Shown here: positions 12,409-19,211 of the stretch, one piece after another
Position numbering within the stretch: the stretch's first letter is position 1
How the letters are laid out: every line of letters begins with the position of its first letter
Source: a virus
DNA length: 43,171 bases
Virus record (IMG/VR): IMGVR_UViG_3300009285_003102
Span: 1-43,171 of that record
Strand: one strand, 5' to 3'
The notes under the pieces: model-generated
Databases searched by the model: none
Told to the model about the DNA's origin: nothing
What the model saw: the letters and a program-made list of their open reading frames with translations, nothing else
Position numbers and translations under genes: made by a program

Positions 12409-13083
12409 ATGGAAGTAGTTGAGGCCCCTGAGCTGAGAGCGCTGGTATTCAGGAGGTTTGAGCAGCGGAGCGCGGAGAACAGGAAGCCTGGGATACACGC
12501 CAGCGACCTGGATTTGTGCCTGGGCAAGGCATACTACAAAAAGACTGCTCCGCTGCCTGTGGGGGAGAGCCTGCTGGTGAAGTTCATGCTGGGATATGCG
12601 TTCCAGTACTATATTCTGGGTGAGGCTGAGGAAGTGGGTGAGAAGGACGGCATCATCTTCAGCGTGGATGCGCCGTTCGCCGATGCCAAGGCTTTCGTAG
12701 AGTTCAAAAGCACTGCGATGTGGTATGAGACAAAGGCACGCGGCAGGTTCTCACCAGAGCAGATGGAACATTGGGTGCGGAGGGCCAAGCTGTATTGCTA
12801 CGCTAGGGGTGCGTTGTTCTGCGGGATTGTGGTTGTGTTCTACGCACAGCGCGTGCCCGACTTGAAGGCGTGGTGGCTCACGTTCACGAAGGCAGAGCTG
12901 GACGCAGCCTGGGCTGAGGCACAGGACAGGAAGGGTGTGCTGGAGAAGGCGTTGGAGCTGGGTGAATATCCTGGGACTGACTTCCATGCACCGTGGGAGT
13001 GTGAGCTGTGCGAGAACAATGTGCCTAGCAGATGCTTTGGCACACGGGCGAGCGCACCGCCGCGCAAAGAAAGGGAGAGCTGA
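12409..13083 (+). CDS. Cas4-like PD-(D/E)XK exonuclease
   Basis: This 224-residue protein has C37 (HASDLDLCLGKAYY), D87 (FSVDAP), the E98-F-K100 pair (VEFKSTA), a QMEHWVRRAKLYCY helix and a C-terminal cysteine cluster (C198, C201, C209). One early and three late cysteines around a PD-(D/E)XK core is the Cas4/AddB-type arrangement that binds a 4Fe-4S cluster. It likely resects DNA ends in phage recombination. It is flanked by the Topo VI A-like protein, a RecA-like ATPase and an ERCC4 nuclease. ATG 12409 follows AGAGAGGAGAATAGAGG, 19 bases after a dispersed repeat. No cas1/cas2 or CRISPR array is present, so a CRISPR role is unlikely. Confidence 0.8.
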   Translation: MEVVEAPELRALVFRRFEQRSAENRKPGIHASDLDLCLGKAYYKKTAPLPVGESLLVKFMLGYAFQYYILGEAEEVGEKDGIIFSVDAPFADAKAFVEFKSTAMWYETKARGRFSPEQMEHWVRRAKLYCYARGALFCGIVVVFYAQRVPDLKAWWLTFTKAELDAAWAEAQDRKGVLEKALELGEYPGTDFHAPWECELCENNVPSRCFGTRASAPPRKERES

Positions 13084-13084
13084 G

Positions 13085-13495
13085 TTGGTAATTTATGTCG
13101 CTACGCCATATGGCCGCAGGAACGGGAATAGCGTGGAGAAGTGCGAACGGAATGTACAGGCGGCGGCAAAGGTGGCTGCACAGTTGGTCCGATTGGGGCA
13201 TACACCATTTGTGCCGAATCTCTGGCACTACGTTCATTTGCACGCACCCGAAGTGGGCGAGGCTTGGTGGATGGAGCTGTGCCTGGATATGTTGTCCAGG
13301 TGCGATGTACTGCTCAGGGTGGCAGGGTACAGCAGGGGGGCCGATGAAGAGACACAACAGGCTAAAAGGCTGGGGATACCCTGGGTGAGCTGCGGCACAG
13401 ACGCAGACAGCGTAACGCAGGCAGTTGAGCTGCTTGTGCTGGCGCACACAGAGAATATGAGAAGGGAGAAAGTTGGAAAGATTAGGACTGGCTGA
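13085..13495 (+). CDS. DUF4406-like (nucleoside deoxyribosyltransferase-type) protein
   Basis: TTG 13085 lies one base after the previous stop with GGGAG upstream; the 136-residue product begins MVIYVATPYG. It has an alpha/beta order (strand, helix ENVxxA-like, GHTPFVPNLW, then CDVLLRVAGYSRGADEETQQAKRLGIPWV, 73-101) typical of DUF4406 and related nucleoside 2-deoxyribosyltransferase folds, where a Gly-rich turn and a Glu (E88/E89) line the active site. It may act on nucleotides or simply bind them. It overlaps the following ATPase gene by 23 bases. Confidence 0.7.
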   Translation: MVIYVATPYGRRNGNSVEKCERNVQAAAKVAAQLVRLGHTPFVPNLWHYVHLHAPEVGEAWWMELCLDMLSRCDVLLRVAGYSRGADEETQQAKRLGIPWVSCGTDADSVTQAVELLVLAHTENMRREKVGKIRTG

Positions 13496-14411
13496 GCTGA
13501 AGCTGCGCGAGAAGCTGCTGCTGTTCGGGGAGTTCGGGACCAGCAAGACGTACAGCTTGTTGAATATTGTGCTGGCTAATCCGGACAGGGTGTGTTTTGT
13601 GATTGACCCTGATGATGGCGTGGCTAAGGTTGCGCTGGAGCTGCTGGGTGTTGACCCCGACAGCATGAGTCCAGAGGAGGGGCTGGCAGCGATAGCAGAG
13701 GGATTCCCTAACCTGGAATATAGGTTGGCGACTGACTGGGAGCAGGTACACGCTGCGTTTACTGATGCCCACCAGGGGTTGCAGGCGGGGGACTGGCTCA
13801 TGTTTGAGCAGCTTGGGAAGCTGTGGGAAATGGCTGCAAACTATTACAGCAAAGAGACGTTCAACATTCCTGCACTCCAGAAGCTAATGGATGCGAGGAA
13901 AACGGAGGCCAAAGGCAAGGCTGCGGTGGCAAAGATGCGGGCTGAGGGGAAGAATGTAGAGGAGAAGGGGCAGATGTTGCCAGGAGGGTTTGAGCCAGGG
14001 GATTGGGTGCCTATTAAGCAACTGCATAACCAGCTTGTGATGGACTTGGCCCTCGCCAGGGGCGTGTACAATGTAGCGGCCACGACTGCGGTGAAGGATA
14101 TACTGCCGCAGGAACGCCAGACAGTCAGCCTGTTCCAGCGCAGCTTTCTGGAGCTGTTCGGGCCGACAGGAGCCAAGCCCGAGGGTGAGAAACACAACCT
14201 CTACAGGTATGATACGGTTGTGGCGATGCGTAAGACAGTTGTGCAGGGGGAGATTAAGTATGAGGCTGGACTGGTGCGGGATAGAGGGCACAGGTTGGGG
14301 AGGATTGTCTGGATTGATATGACGGATAAGGGGTTCTGGGCTGCATACCAGGAGTACAGGGCTGAACAGAGAGGAGAGGGCAGTGGCGAAGCAGAAACAG
14401 AAGCAGGATAG
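13473..14411 (+). CDS. RecA-like (Sak4-type) phage ATPase
   Basis: TTG 13473 is preceded by GAAGGGAGAAAG. Residues 19-26 are GEFGTSKT, a Walker A loop close to the N-terminus as in phage Sak4-type single-strand annealing/RecA-core ATPases; CFVIDPDDG follows as in that group. The segment in the Walker B position (GDWLMFEQLGKLW) has Glu rather than the usual Asp. A lysine/glutamate-rich insertion lies around residues 138-165. The product probably handles single-stranded DNA together with the preceding nucleases. The family is inferred from the P-loop position and context. Confidence 0.65.
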   Translation: MERLGLAELKLREKLLLFGEFGTSKTYSLLNIVLANPDRVCFVIDPDDGVAKVALELLGVDPDSMSPEEGLAAIAEGFPNLEYRLATDWEQVHAAFTDAHQGLQAGDWLMFEQLGKLWEMAANYYSKETFNIPALQKLMDARKTEAKGKAAVAKMRAEGKNVEEKGQMLPGGFEPGDWVPIKQLHNQLVMDLALARGVYNVAATTAVKDILPQERQTVSLFQRSFLELFGPTGAKPEGEKHNLYRYDTVVAMRKTVVQGEIKYEAGLVRDRGHRLGRIVWIDMTDKGFWAAYQEYRAEQRGEGSGEAETEAG

Positions 14412-14760
14412 CCAGCCTATGTCTAGGGTTGCTCTGGAGGTTAACCTGAATCCCCCCGCAGGAGGCGAGGTGCTGCGGCTGGCTGAGGCGTTGGACTTGG
14501 TGTTGCGGTACGTGGAGGTTTACAGGACGCAGCTATACAATAATTTGTTTCAGGCGGTAGCGAATAGGGCACAGGAAGCTGTGCCGCCTGTGTGGGAGAT
14601 TGATATTAAGATGTTCCTGCGAACGGGACAGCCTGTGGATGAGGAACATCCGGCAGAGTTTACCTATACTACGCTGGAGCTGACCCCCGCTTGGCTGGAG
14701 CGGCTAAAGGCTGCTACTCCAGTTTTGGTAGAGAAGAAACAACAGCCATGGTTATTGTAG
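14383..14760 (+). CDS. Hypothetical protein (125 aa)
   Basis: GTG 14383 follows GAGGAGAGGGCA and overlaps the upstream gene by 29 bases. After a Lys/Gln-rich start, a variant dispersed repeat encodes NLNPPA (about 21-26). The rest is a helical region (LRLAEALDLVLRYVEVYRTQLYNN) and a beta-rich segment (EIDIKMFLRTGQ...FTYTTLELT). It overlaps the ERCC4 gene by 13 bases, so it is in the same recombination operon. No family recognised. Confidence 0.65.
   Translation: MAKQKQKQDSQPMSRVALEVNLNPPAGGEVLRLAEALDLVLRYVEVYRTQLYNNLFQAVANRAQEAVPPVWEIDIKMFLRTGQPVDEEHPAEFTYTTLELTPAWLERLKAATPVLVEKKQQPWLL
14444..14459 (-). repeat. Dispersed repeat, copy 13 (1 mismatch)
   Basis: ACCTGAATCCCCCCGC on the plus strand. 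Near the start of the 14383-14760 gene, encoding NLNPPA. Confidence 0.9.
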
Positions 14761-15476
14761 ATTCACGCGAACCTCTGGAGCTGAAAGAATGGGTACCCAG
14801 GATGTTCCAAGCACACAACATTGAGGCGGCTGTGCAGGCTCTGGACGGGGGGGACTTTGCGCTGCTATTGCCTGAGCTGAATGTAGGGGTGAGCCGCAAG
14901 ACGTTGGGGGACTTTGTGAGCAGCCTCTACGGAGGCAACCTGGAGACTGACCTGGCAAAAATGGAGCCGTTGTATGGTCAACGGATACTGTTGCTGGAGG
15001 GTAGCTACGCTGCTGAGCGGGGCGAAATCCCTGCGGGATTTCTGCCTGCTGAGGTGCAGAGGGTCTTTGATGCCAAGTCGGGCAGAGAGTTCCTGACCAC
15101 GCAGCGGTTTGCCAATGTGCTCTTGGCTATACAGCGGCATGAGGTTGAGCTGGTGCTGAGTCCCAGCCTTGCCGCGACACCAGGGGTGTTGCTGGGGTTG
15201 TATCGCTACCTCAGCAACCCTAGCCACAGGTTTTTGAACAGACTGCCCAAGCAGGAGCGGGTCAAGGGCAGGGAGCAGATTGAGGCGGTCATGGGGCTGT
15301 GCAGAGTGCCACAGGATGTGGCTGAGACGATGCTCGCGCAGTTCAAGACACTGCCTGGGCTGTTGCGTGTGCTGCTGTTGAGTCCTGGGATGCGGAAGGT
15401 GGAGTTGGAGGGAGTGCGGGGGCTGGGGCCAAAGAGGATTGCAGAGATTGAGCTGGTGCTGGGTGCAGGACTGTAG
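14748..15476 (+). CDS. ERCC4-type structure-specific nuclease with helix-hairpin-helix
   Basis: ATG 14748 is chosen because the protein then begins with the conserved strand MVIVDSREP. The motifs VDSREP (4-9; D5, R7, E8), GGDF (34-37) and VSRKTLGDF (48-56) are those of the XPF/Mus81/ERCC4 nuclease fold, whose acidic and basic residues bind the metal and the phosphate. The C-terminal about 70 residues hold two helix-hairpin-helix-like units (QIEAVMGLCRVPQDVAETML and VELEGVRGLGPKRIAEIEL) for non-specific DNA contacts. It would cut branched DNA during replication or recombination. Length of 242 residues suits phage members. Confidence 0.85.
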   Translation: MVIVDSREPLELKEWVPRMFQAHNIEAAVQALDGGDFALLLPELNVGVSRKTLGDFVSSLYGGNLETDLAKMEPLYGQRILLLEGSYAAERGEIPAGFLPAEVQRVFDAKSGREFLTTQRFANVLLAIQRHEVELVLSPSLAATPGVLLGLYRYLSNPSHRFLNRLPKQERVKGREQIEAVMGLCRVPQDVAETMLAQFKTLPGLLRVLLLSPGMRKVELEGVRGLGPKRIAEIELVLGAGL

Positions 15477-17670
15477 CTGCGGGCTGGCTGGGGGCTGCGT
15501 GCAGGCAGTCGGGCCGGGCCGCGCCAGGGTTGCTTTGGTCGGCGAGGCTCCTGGCTATGAGGAGCAGCAGGCTGGTGTGCCGTTTGTAGGAGCGGCGGGT
15601 AGGGAACTGGAGAAGCTGCTGGGGTTGGCTGGACTGAGCATGGCTGAAGTGTGGTTGACCAACGTGGTCATGCGAAGGCCAGGGCCAGGCAAGAACCGCA
15701 GACCGACACCGGAGGAGGTGAAAGCGTGTCTGCCGAGACTGCTGGCTGAGCTGGACAGGGTACAGCCTGAGATTGTGGTGCTGCTTGGGGATACTCCGGT
15801 TCACGCGTTTTTCCCAAAGATAAAGCTGAGTGCTAACATAGGCAGTATGCTGGAACAGGATGACAGGAAGTATGTGGTCAGCTACCATCCGGCTGCTAAG
15901 TTTTACGCGCCACGTCTGAGTAAAGACCTGGAGGCAGTATTCACGGGGTTGCGCCGCTTCATGGCTGAAGGCTACGGGGGGATTCAGGTAAGCTCTGTTG
16001 ACCCTGCTGGCCCGATAGCGATAGATACTGAGACTGAGCCGGACAGTTCGGGACGCTGGCGGGTGTTTTGTGTGGGGACAGCCACAGCGGGGGGAGTCGC
16101 GGTTACGCCGCTGCCTGCTGAGCGATTGAATACGCCGAGGCTGCATGTGTTCCACAACGCCAGCTATGACTTGAAGATGCTGCGCAGTGAGGGTGTGGAC
16201 ATAGCTGCGATGCCTTTTGAGGATACTATCCTGCTCGCTCACCTGCTTGGGTTGCCAAAGGGCCTGAAGCAGCTCAGCTTTACTGCGTTGGGTAGGCCGC
16301 TCAACAACCTGGATGAGATACTGGGGAAGGGGGCAGAGCGGGTCAAGATGGCCGAGCGCCGCGATGAAGTGGAGCACTACTGCGGTGAGGATGCCAGGGC
16401 TACGTTGGACCTGTGGCGGTTGCTTTTGCCACGGCTGAGCGCGGGGGCGGAGTGGGTGTACAGGAACATTGACCTGCCGTTTATCCCGCTGTTGGTGCGG
16501 ATGGAAGAGCAGGGGTTGCTGGTGGACAAGCCTGGGCTGGAGAAGCTGCGTGGGCAGTTGCTTACAGCTATGGGAAGGCAGCTACGGGTGCTGGAGGGTT
16601 ATGGCATTGACAGCCTCAACAAGCCAGACCAGCTACGCAGGCTACTGGAAGGTCTGGGCGTGGCGACCAGAGGCCGCACAAAGAAAAAACAGCTCATGCA
16701 GGTTGACGAGGACAACCTGAAAGAGCTGCTGCGCAGGGAACCAGAGCTGGAGCCGCTGCTGAGGACTGTGCTGCGGGGGAGGGCAGCGGCGAAGCTGCTC
16801 AGCACGTATGTTGAGCCGTGGCTGGCTGCGCCTGGGGACAGAATTCACCCCGACTATAATATCACGGGCACGGTAACGGGTCGGCTCAGCAGCAGCCACC
16901 CCAATGGACAGAACATACCGCACCCATTGTTGCGGTACATAATGGCCCCGCCTGGATATGTGTTTGTGGAACCTGACGCGATTCAGCTTGAGATGATGGT
17001 AATGGCGTGGCTCAGCGGCGACCCAGCTATGCTGAAGCTGCTGCGGGAGGGGCATGACTTCCACACCGCCACAGCGATGGTGCTGTTCAATACAAAGCAG
17101 CCGAGCACGCAGCAACGGTATGAGGCCAAAACTGTGAACTTTGCTATGGCTTACGGGGGCGGGCCTGGCGTTATAGTGGAGAAGAGCGATGGCAGGATTG
17201 GGTGGAAGCAGGCGACTGAGCTACGCGGCAACTACTTCAAAAGGTTTGCGCGGTTGGCTGAGTGGGTGGAGCAGACACAGCGGGCTGCATGGGCGGCCAA
17301 GTATATCAGCAACTTTTTCGGGCGGCCCCGCAGGATTTATGAGCTGGAGAGCCGCGACAAGCAGACAATTGAGGCGGGGCTGCGTGAGGCCATTAACACG
17401 AGTGTTCAGGGCACGGCAGGTGATGCGGTGAAGTTGGTTATGGTGAGGGCGGAGCCGGAGATACTGGCAGCGGGAGGGCGCATTGTGGCGCAGGTGCACG
17501 ACAGCTTCCCGCTGCTGTTGCCCGAGGGCAGTCCGCTGTTGCCTGATTTGGCGTGGCTGCTGGCGGGGGAGCTGCGGGCTGCGCTGCCTGGCGAGGTTCC
17601 GTTCGGGTTTGAGGTTACAGTGAGCAGGCGCTGGAAAGGAGAAGCAATTGCGAAGTGGACAGCCAGATAA
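15439..17670 (+). CDS. Uracil-DNA glycosylase fused to family A DNA polymerase
   Basis: Residues about 30-175 match family 4-type uracil-DNA glycosylases: GEAPGYEEQQAGVPFVGAAG (35-54), NVVMRRPGPGKNRRP and SYHPAAKFY (148-156). Of the four iron-sulphur cysteines, the one usually in NVVKCRP is replaced, and the first pair is irregular (DCSC). From about 190 comes a DnaQ-like 3'-5' exonuclease (AIDTETE; D196, E198), then the polymerase: TGRLSSSHPNGQNIP, motif A around D513 (EPDAIQLEMM), the O-helix R-x3-K-x3-F-x3-YG, and motif C VHDSF (H687, D688) with Ser in place of the usual Glu. The start is uncertain (TTG 15439, TTG 15448 or GTG 15463). A dispersed repeat encodes the linker YGGIQV (179-184). 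Confidence 0.9.
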   Translation: MQRLSWCWVQDCSCGLAGGCVQAVGPGRARVALVGEAPGYEEQQAGVPFVGAAGRELEKLLGLAGLSMAEVWLTNVVMRRPGPGKNRRPTPEEVKACLPRLLAELDRVQPEIVVLLGDTPVHAFFPKIKLSANIGSMLEQDDRKYVVSYHPAAKFYAPRLSKDLEAVFTGLRRFMAEGYGGIQVSSVDPAGPIAIDTETEPDSSGRWRVFCVGTATAGGVAVTPLPAERLNTPRLHVFHNASYDLKMLRSEGVDIAAMPFEDTILLAHLLGLPKGLKQLSFTALGRPLNNLDEILGKGAERVKMAERRDEVEHYCGEDARATLDLWRLLLPRLSAGAEWVYRNIDLPFIPLLVRMEEQGLLVDKPGLEKLRGQLLTAMGRQLRVLEGYGIDSLNKPDQLRRLLEGLGVATRGRTKKKQLMQVDEDNLKELLRREPELEPLLRTVLRGRAAAKLLSTYVEPWLAAPGDRIHPDYNITGTVTGRLSSSHPNGQNIPHPLLRYIMAPPGYVFVEPDAIQLEMMVMAWLSGDPAMLKLLREGHDFHTATAMVLFNTKQPSTQQRYEAKTVNFAMAYGGGPGVIVEKSDGRIGWKQATELRGNYFKRFARLAEWVEQTQRAAWAAKYISNFFGRPRRIYELESRDKQTIEAGLREAINTSVQGTAGDAVKLVMVRAEPEILAAGGRIVAQVHDSFPLLLPEGSPLLPDLAWLLAGELRAALPGEVPFGFEVTVSRRWKGEAIAKWTAR
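15974..15989 (+). repeat. Dispersed repeat, copy 14
   Basis: Exact. It encodes YGGIQV between the glycosylase and exonuclease domains of the polymerase fusion. Confidence 0.95.
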
Positions 17671-17685
17671 CCTGAATCCCCCCGT
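17670..17685 (-). repeat. Dispersed repeat, copy 15
   Basis: Exact. Starts at the last base of the polymerase TAA, just before the 17695 gene. Confidence 0.95.
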
Positions 17686-17694
17686 GAGGATAGC

Positions 17695-17925
17695 GTGAGT
17701 AGTATAGATGACGACAGGCTAGCCGCGCGGCTGAGGGCCGCTAAGGTGAAGTTCGTCTATGAGCCAGCGGAAATAAATCCCAGGGTGGGTGTGCGCGCAC
17801 CTTTCGTGGATGAACGCAACCGCGTGCTGTATGGGTTCAAAGACGAAGCGACTCCGTATGACGCGATGTTGGCTGAGGGACAGGGCTGGAATCTGATTCT
17901 AGTGGACAGAGAGGAGTTGGACTAG
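17695..17925 (+). CDS. Small hypothetical protein (76 aa)
   Basis: GTG 17695 is preceded by GTGAGGATAGC, which begins in the last base of a dispersed repeat (17670-17685). The protein is charged, with a helix at the start (DDDRLAARLRAAKVKF) and an end (GQGWNLILVDREELD) that suggests a small alpha/beta unit. No family recognised. It is translated between the polymerase and the metallophosphoesterase, with one base before the next start. Confidence 0.6.
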   Translation: MSSIDDDRLAARLRAAKVKFVYEPAEINPRVGVRAPFVDERNRVLYGFKDEATPYDAMLAEGQGWNLILVDREELD

Positions 17926-18801
17926 GTGGAAACACTGCAGATTGAGGTAACTGGAAAAAAGTCTCTCGTCTTACCGTGGGAGGAGGTGCAGATAATGCCT
18001 TTGGGTGATATTCACCTGGGGCAGCAGGGAGTGGACACTGATAGGCTGCGCCTCTACATTGAGTGGGGACTGAAGCAAGGCAACGTCTATTTCCTGGGGA
18101 TGGGCGACTACCTGGACGTGATGTCGCCCAGCAACCGCCACGCATATCGCTCGGCTAGGCTGTATGAGAGCGCCAGGGCTGCCATGGAAGAACAGGCAGC
18201 GCGGTTGGTGGGGCAGTTCTTGGAGTTGGTCAAGGGCAGTGAAGGCAGGTGGCTCGGGCTGCTCGGGGGGCATCATATGTTTGAGTTTGAGGATGGCACG
18301 ACCAGCGATACCAGGATTGCTCAGGCACTCAAGACGAGCTACCTGGGGAGCTGCGCGATGCTGGGGCTGACATTTGCTAGGAAGACGGGACAGCACACTA
18401 ATGCCAATCATCGCTGTGTGGTGTGGTGTCATCACGGGGCGGGTGGTGGGCTGACCCCGCACAGTCCGTTGCTACGGCTTGCCCATGTTATGCGGGACTT
18501 TGAAGCTGATATTTACCTGATTGGGCATCAGCACAAGAAGCCCACGCTGAAGCAGCCACGCATCTATATGTCTGACCATGCACCGTATAGGCTTGTAGCG
18601 AAGAACAAGATTCTGGCTGGCACGGGGGGGTTCTTCGAGGGTTATCACCAGGGCAACAAGACATTGGGTGGACGAGCTGAGGGTAGCTACGTGGAACAAC
18701 ACCTGCTGCCGCCGACTGCGCTGGGAGGGGTGCTGCTGAAGATTCGGCCTGTGCACAACGGGGGGAAGAATGACCGTCTGGATTTGAATGTTGAGGTATG
18801 A
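17926..18801 (+). CDS. Calcineurin-like metallophosphoesterase
   Basis: GTG 17926 follows AGAGAGGAG. The 291-residue protein carries GDIHLG (27-32; D28, H30), GMGDYLD (58-64; D61), LLGGHHMFEF, WCHHGAG and LIGHQHKKP, the five blocks of binuclear metallophosphoesterases. The usual GNHD is GGHH here, so the asparagine that normally bridges the phosphate is replaced by glycine and the details of catalysis may differ. Substrate could be nucleic acid or a nucleotide, or a phosphoprotein. Position after the polymerase favours a DNA-related role. Confidence 0.85.
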   Translation: METLQIEVTGKKSLVLPWEEVQIMPLGDIHLGQQGVDTDRLRLYIEWGLKQGNVYFLGMGDYLDVMSPSNRHAYRSARLYESARAAMEEQAARLVGQFLELVKGSEGRWLGLLGGHHMFEFEDGTTSDTRIAQALKTSYLGSCAMLGLTFARKTGQHTNANHRCVVWCHHGAGGGLTPHSPLLRLAHVMRDFEADIYLIGHQHKKPTLKQPRIYMSDHAPYRLVAKNKILAGTGGFFEGYHQGNKTLGGRAEGSYVEQHLLPPTALGGVLLKIRPVHNGGKNDRLDLNVEV

Positions 18802-18845
18802 AACTTGACCTTACCAGGGTTTTCGGAAGTCCGAGAGGAGTAAGT

Positions 18846-19211
18846 ATGAAGATTAGAGTGGTGCTGCGGCCCTATACTGGCGTTGGGGCAATCGCGGGGC
18901 CGTGGCTAAGTACTGTGCTTGTCGGCGGGACTGAGTTTGTGCTGCTGTCTAAGGCCACTGCGGATATGCAGGGCGGAGAGCATGTGGGGGAAATGACCTA
19001 CACCCCCGTGCCGCAGATACGGGTGCTGGCTGACACGCACAACCCCAGCACAGTCATACACGAATGGATGGAGGCGGTGCTGATGGAGATGGGGCTGCAG
19101 GGCAAGGTGGAGCACCAGGCAATCTCGGCGGTTAGCAGTCTGCTGGTGCAGCTACTTGGGCAGCTGGGGGTGAGCTTGGAGATTGAACACGAACCTGAAT
19201 CCTCCCGTTAA
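18846..19211 (+). CDS. HExxE-type phage protein, last rightward gene
   Basis: ATG 18846 is chosen for its ribosome site (GAGAGGAGTAAGT) over the in-frame ATG 18798. Residues 65-110 (THNPSTVIHEWMEAVLMEMGL...EHQAISAVSSLLVQLLGQLG) follow a pattern common in small phage proteins that look like metallopeptidases: I-H-E-x-x-H/E in a helix, then E some 13 residues later. Here the second histidine is Glu (H72, E73, E76, E89). The last residues (EPESSR) come from a one-mismatch dispersed repeat, and the stop overlaps that of the convergent late gene. Confidence 0.65.
   Translation: MKIRVVLRPYTGVGAIAGPWLSTVLVGGTEFVLLSKATADMQGGEHVGEMTYTPVPQIRVLADTHNPSTVIHEWMEAVLMEMGLQGKVEHQAISAVSSLLVQLLGQLGVSLEIEHEPESSR
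19193..19208 (-). repeat. Dispersed repeat, copy 16 (1 mismatch)
   Basis: ACCTGAATCCTCCCGT on the plus strand. At the junction of the convergent early and late units; the only copy with an interrupted C/G run. Confidence 0.9.

Noticed and set aside
12409-13083. CRISPR adaptation role for the Cas4-like protein
   Set aside because: No other cas gene or array in the genome; phage Cas4-like nucleases are usual in recombination modules.
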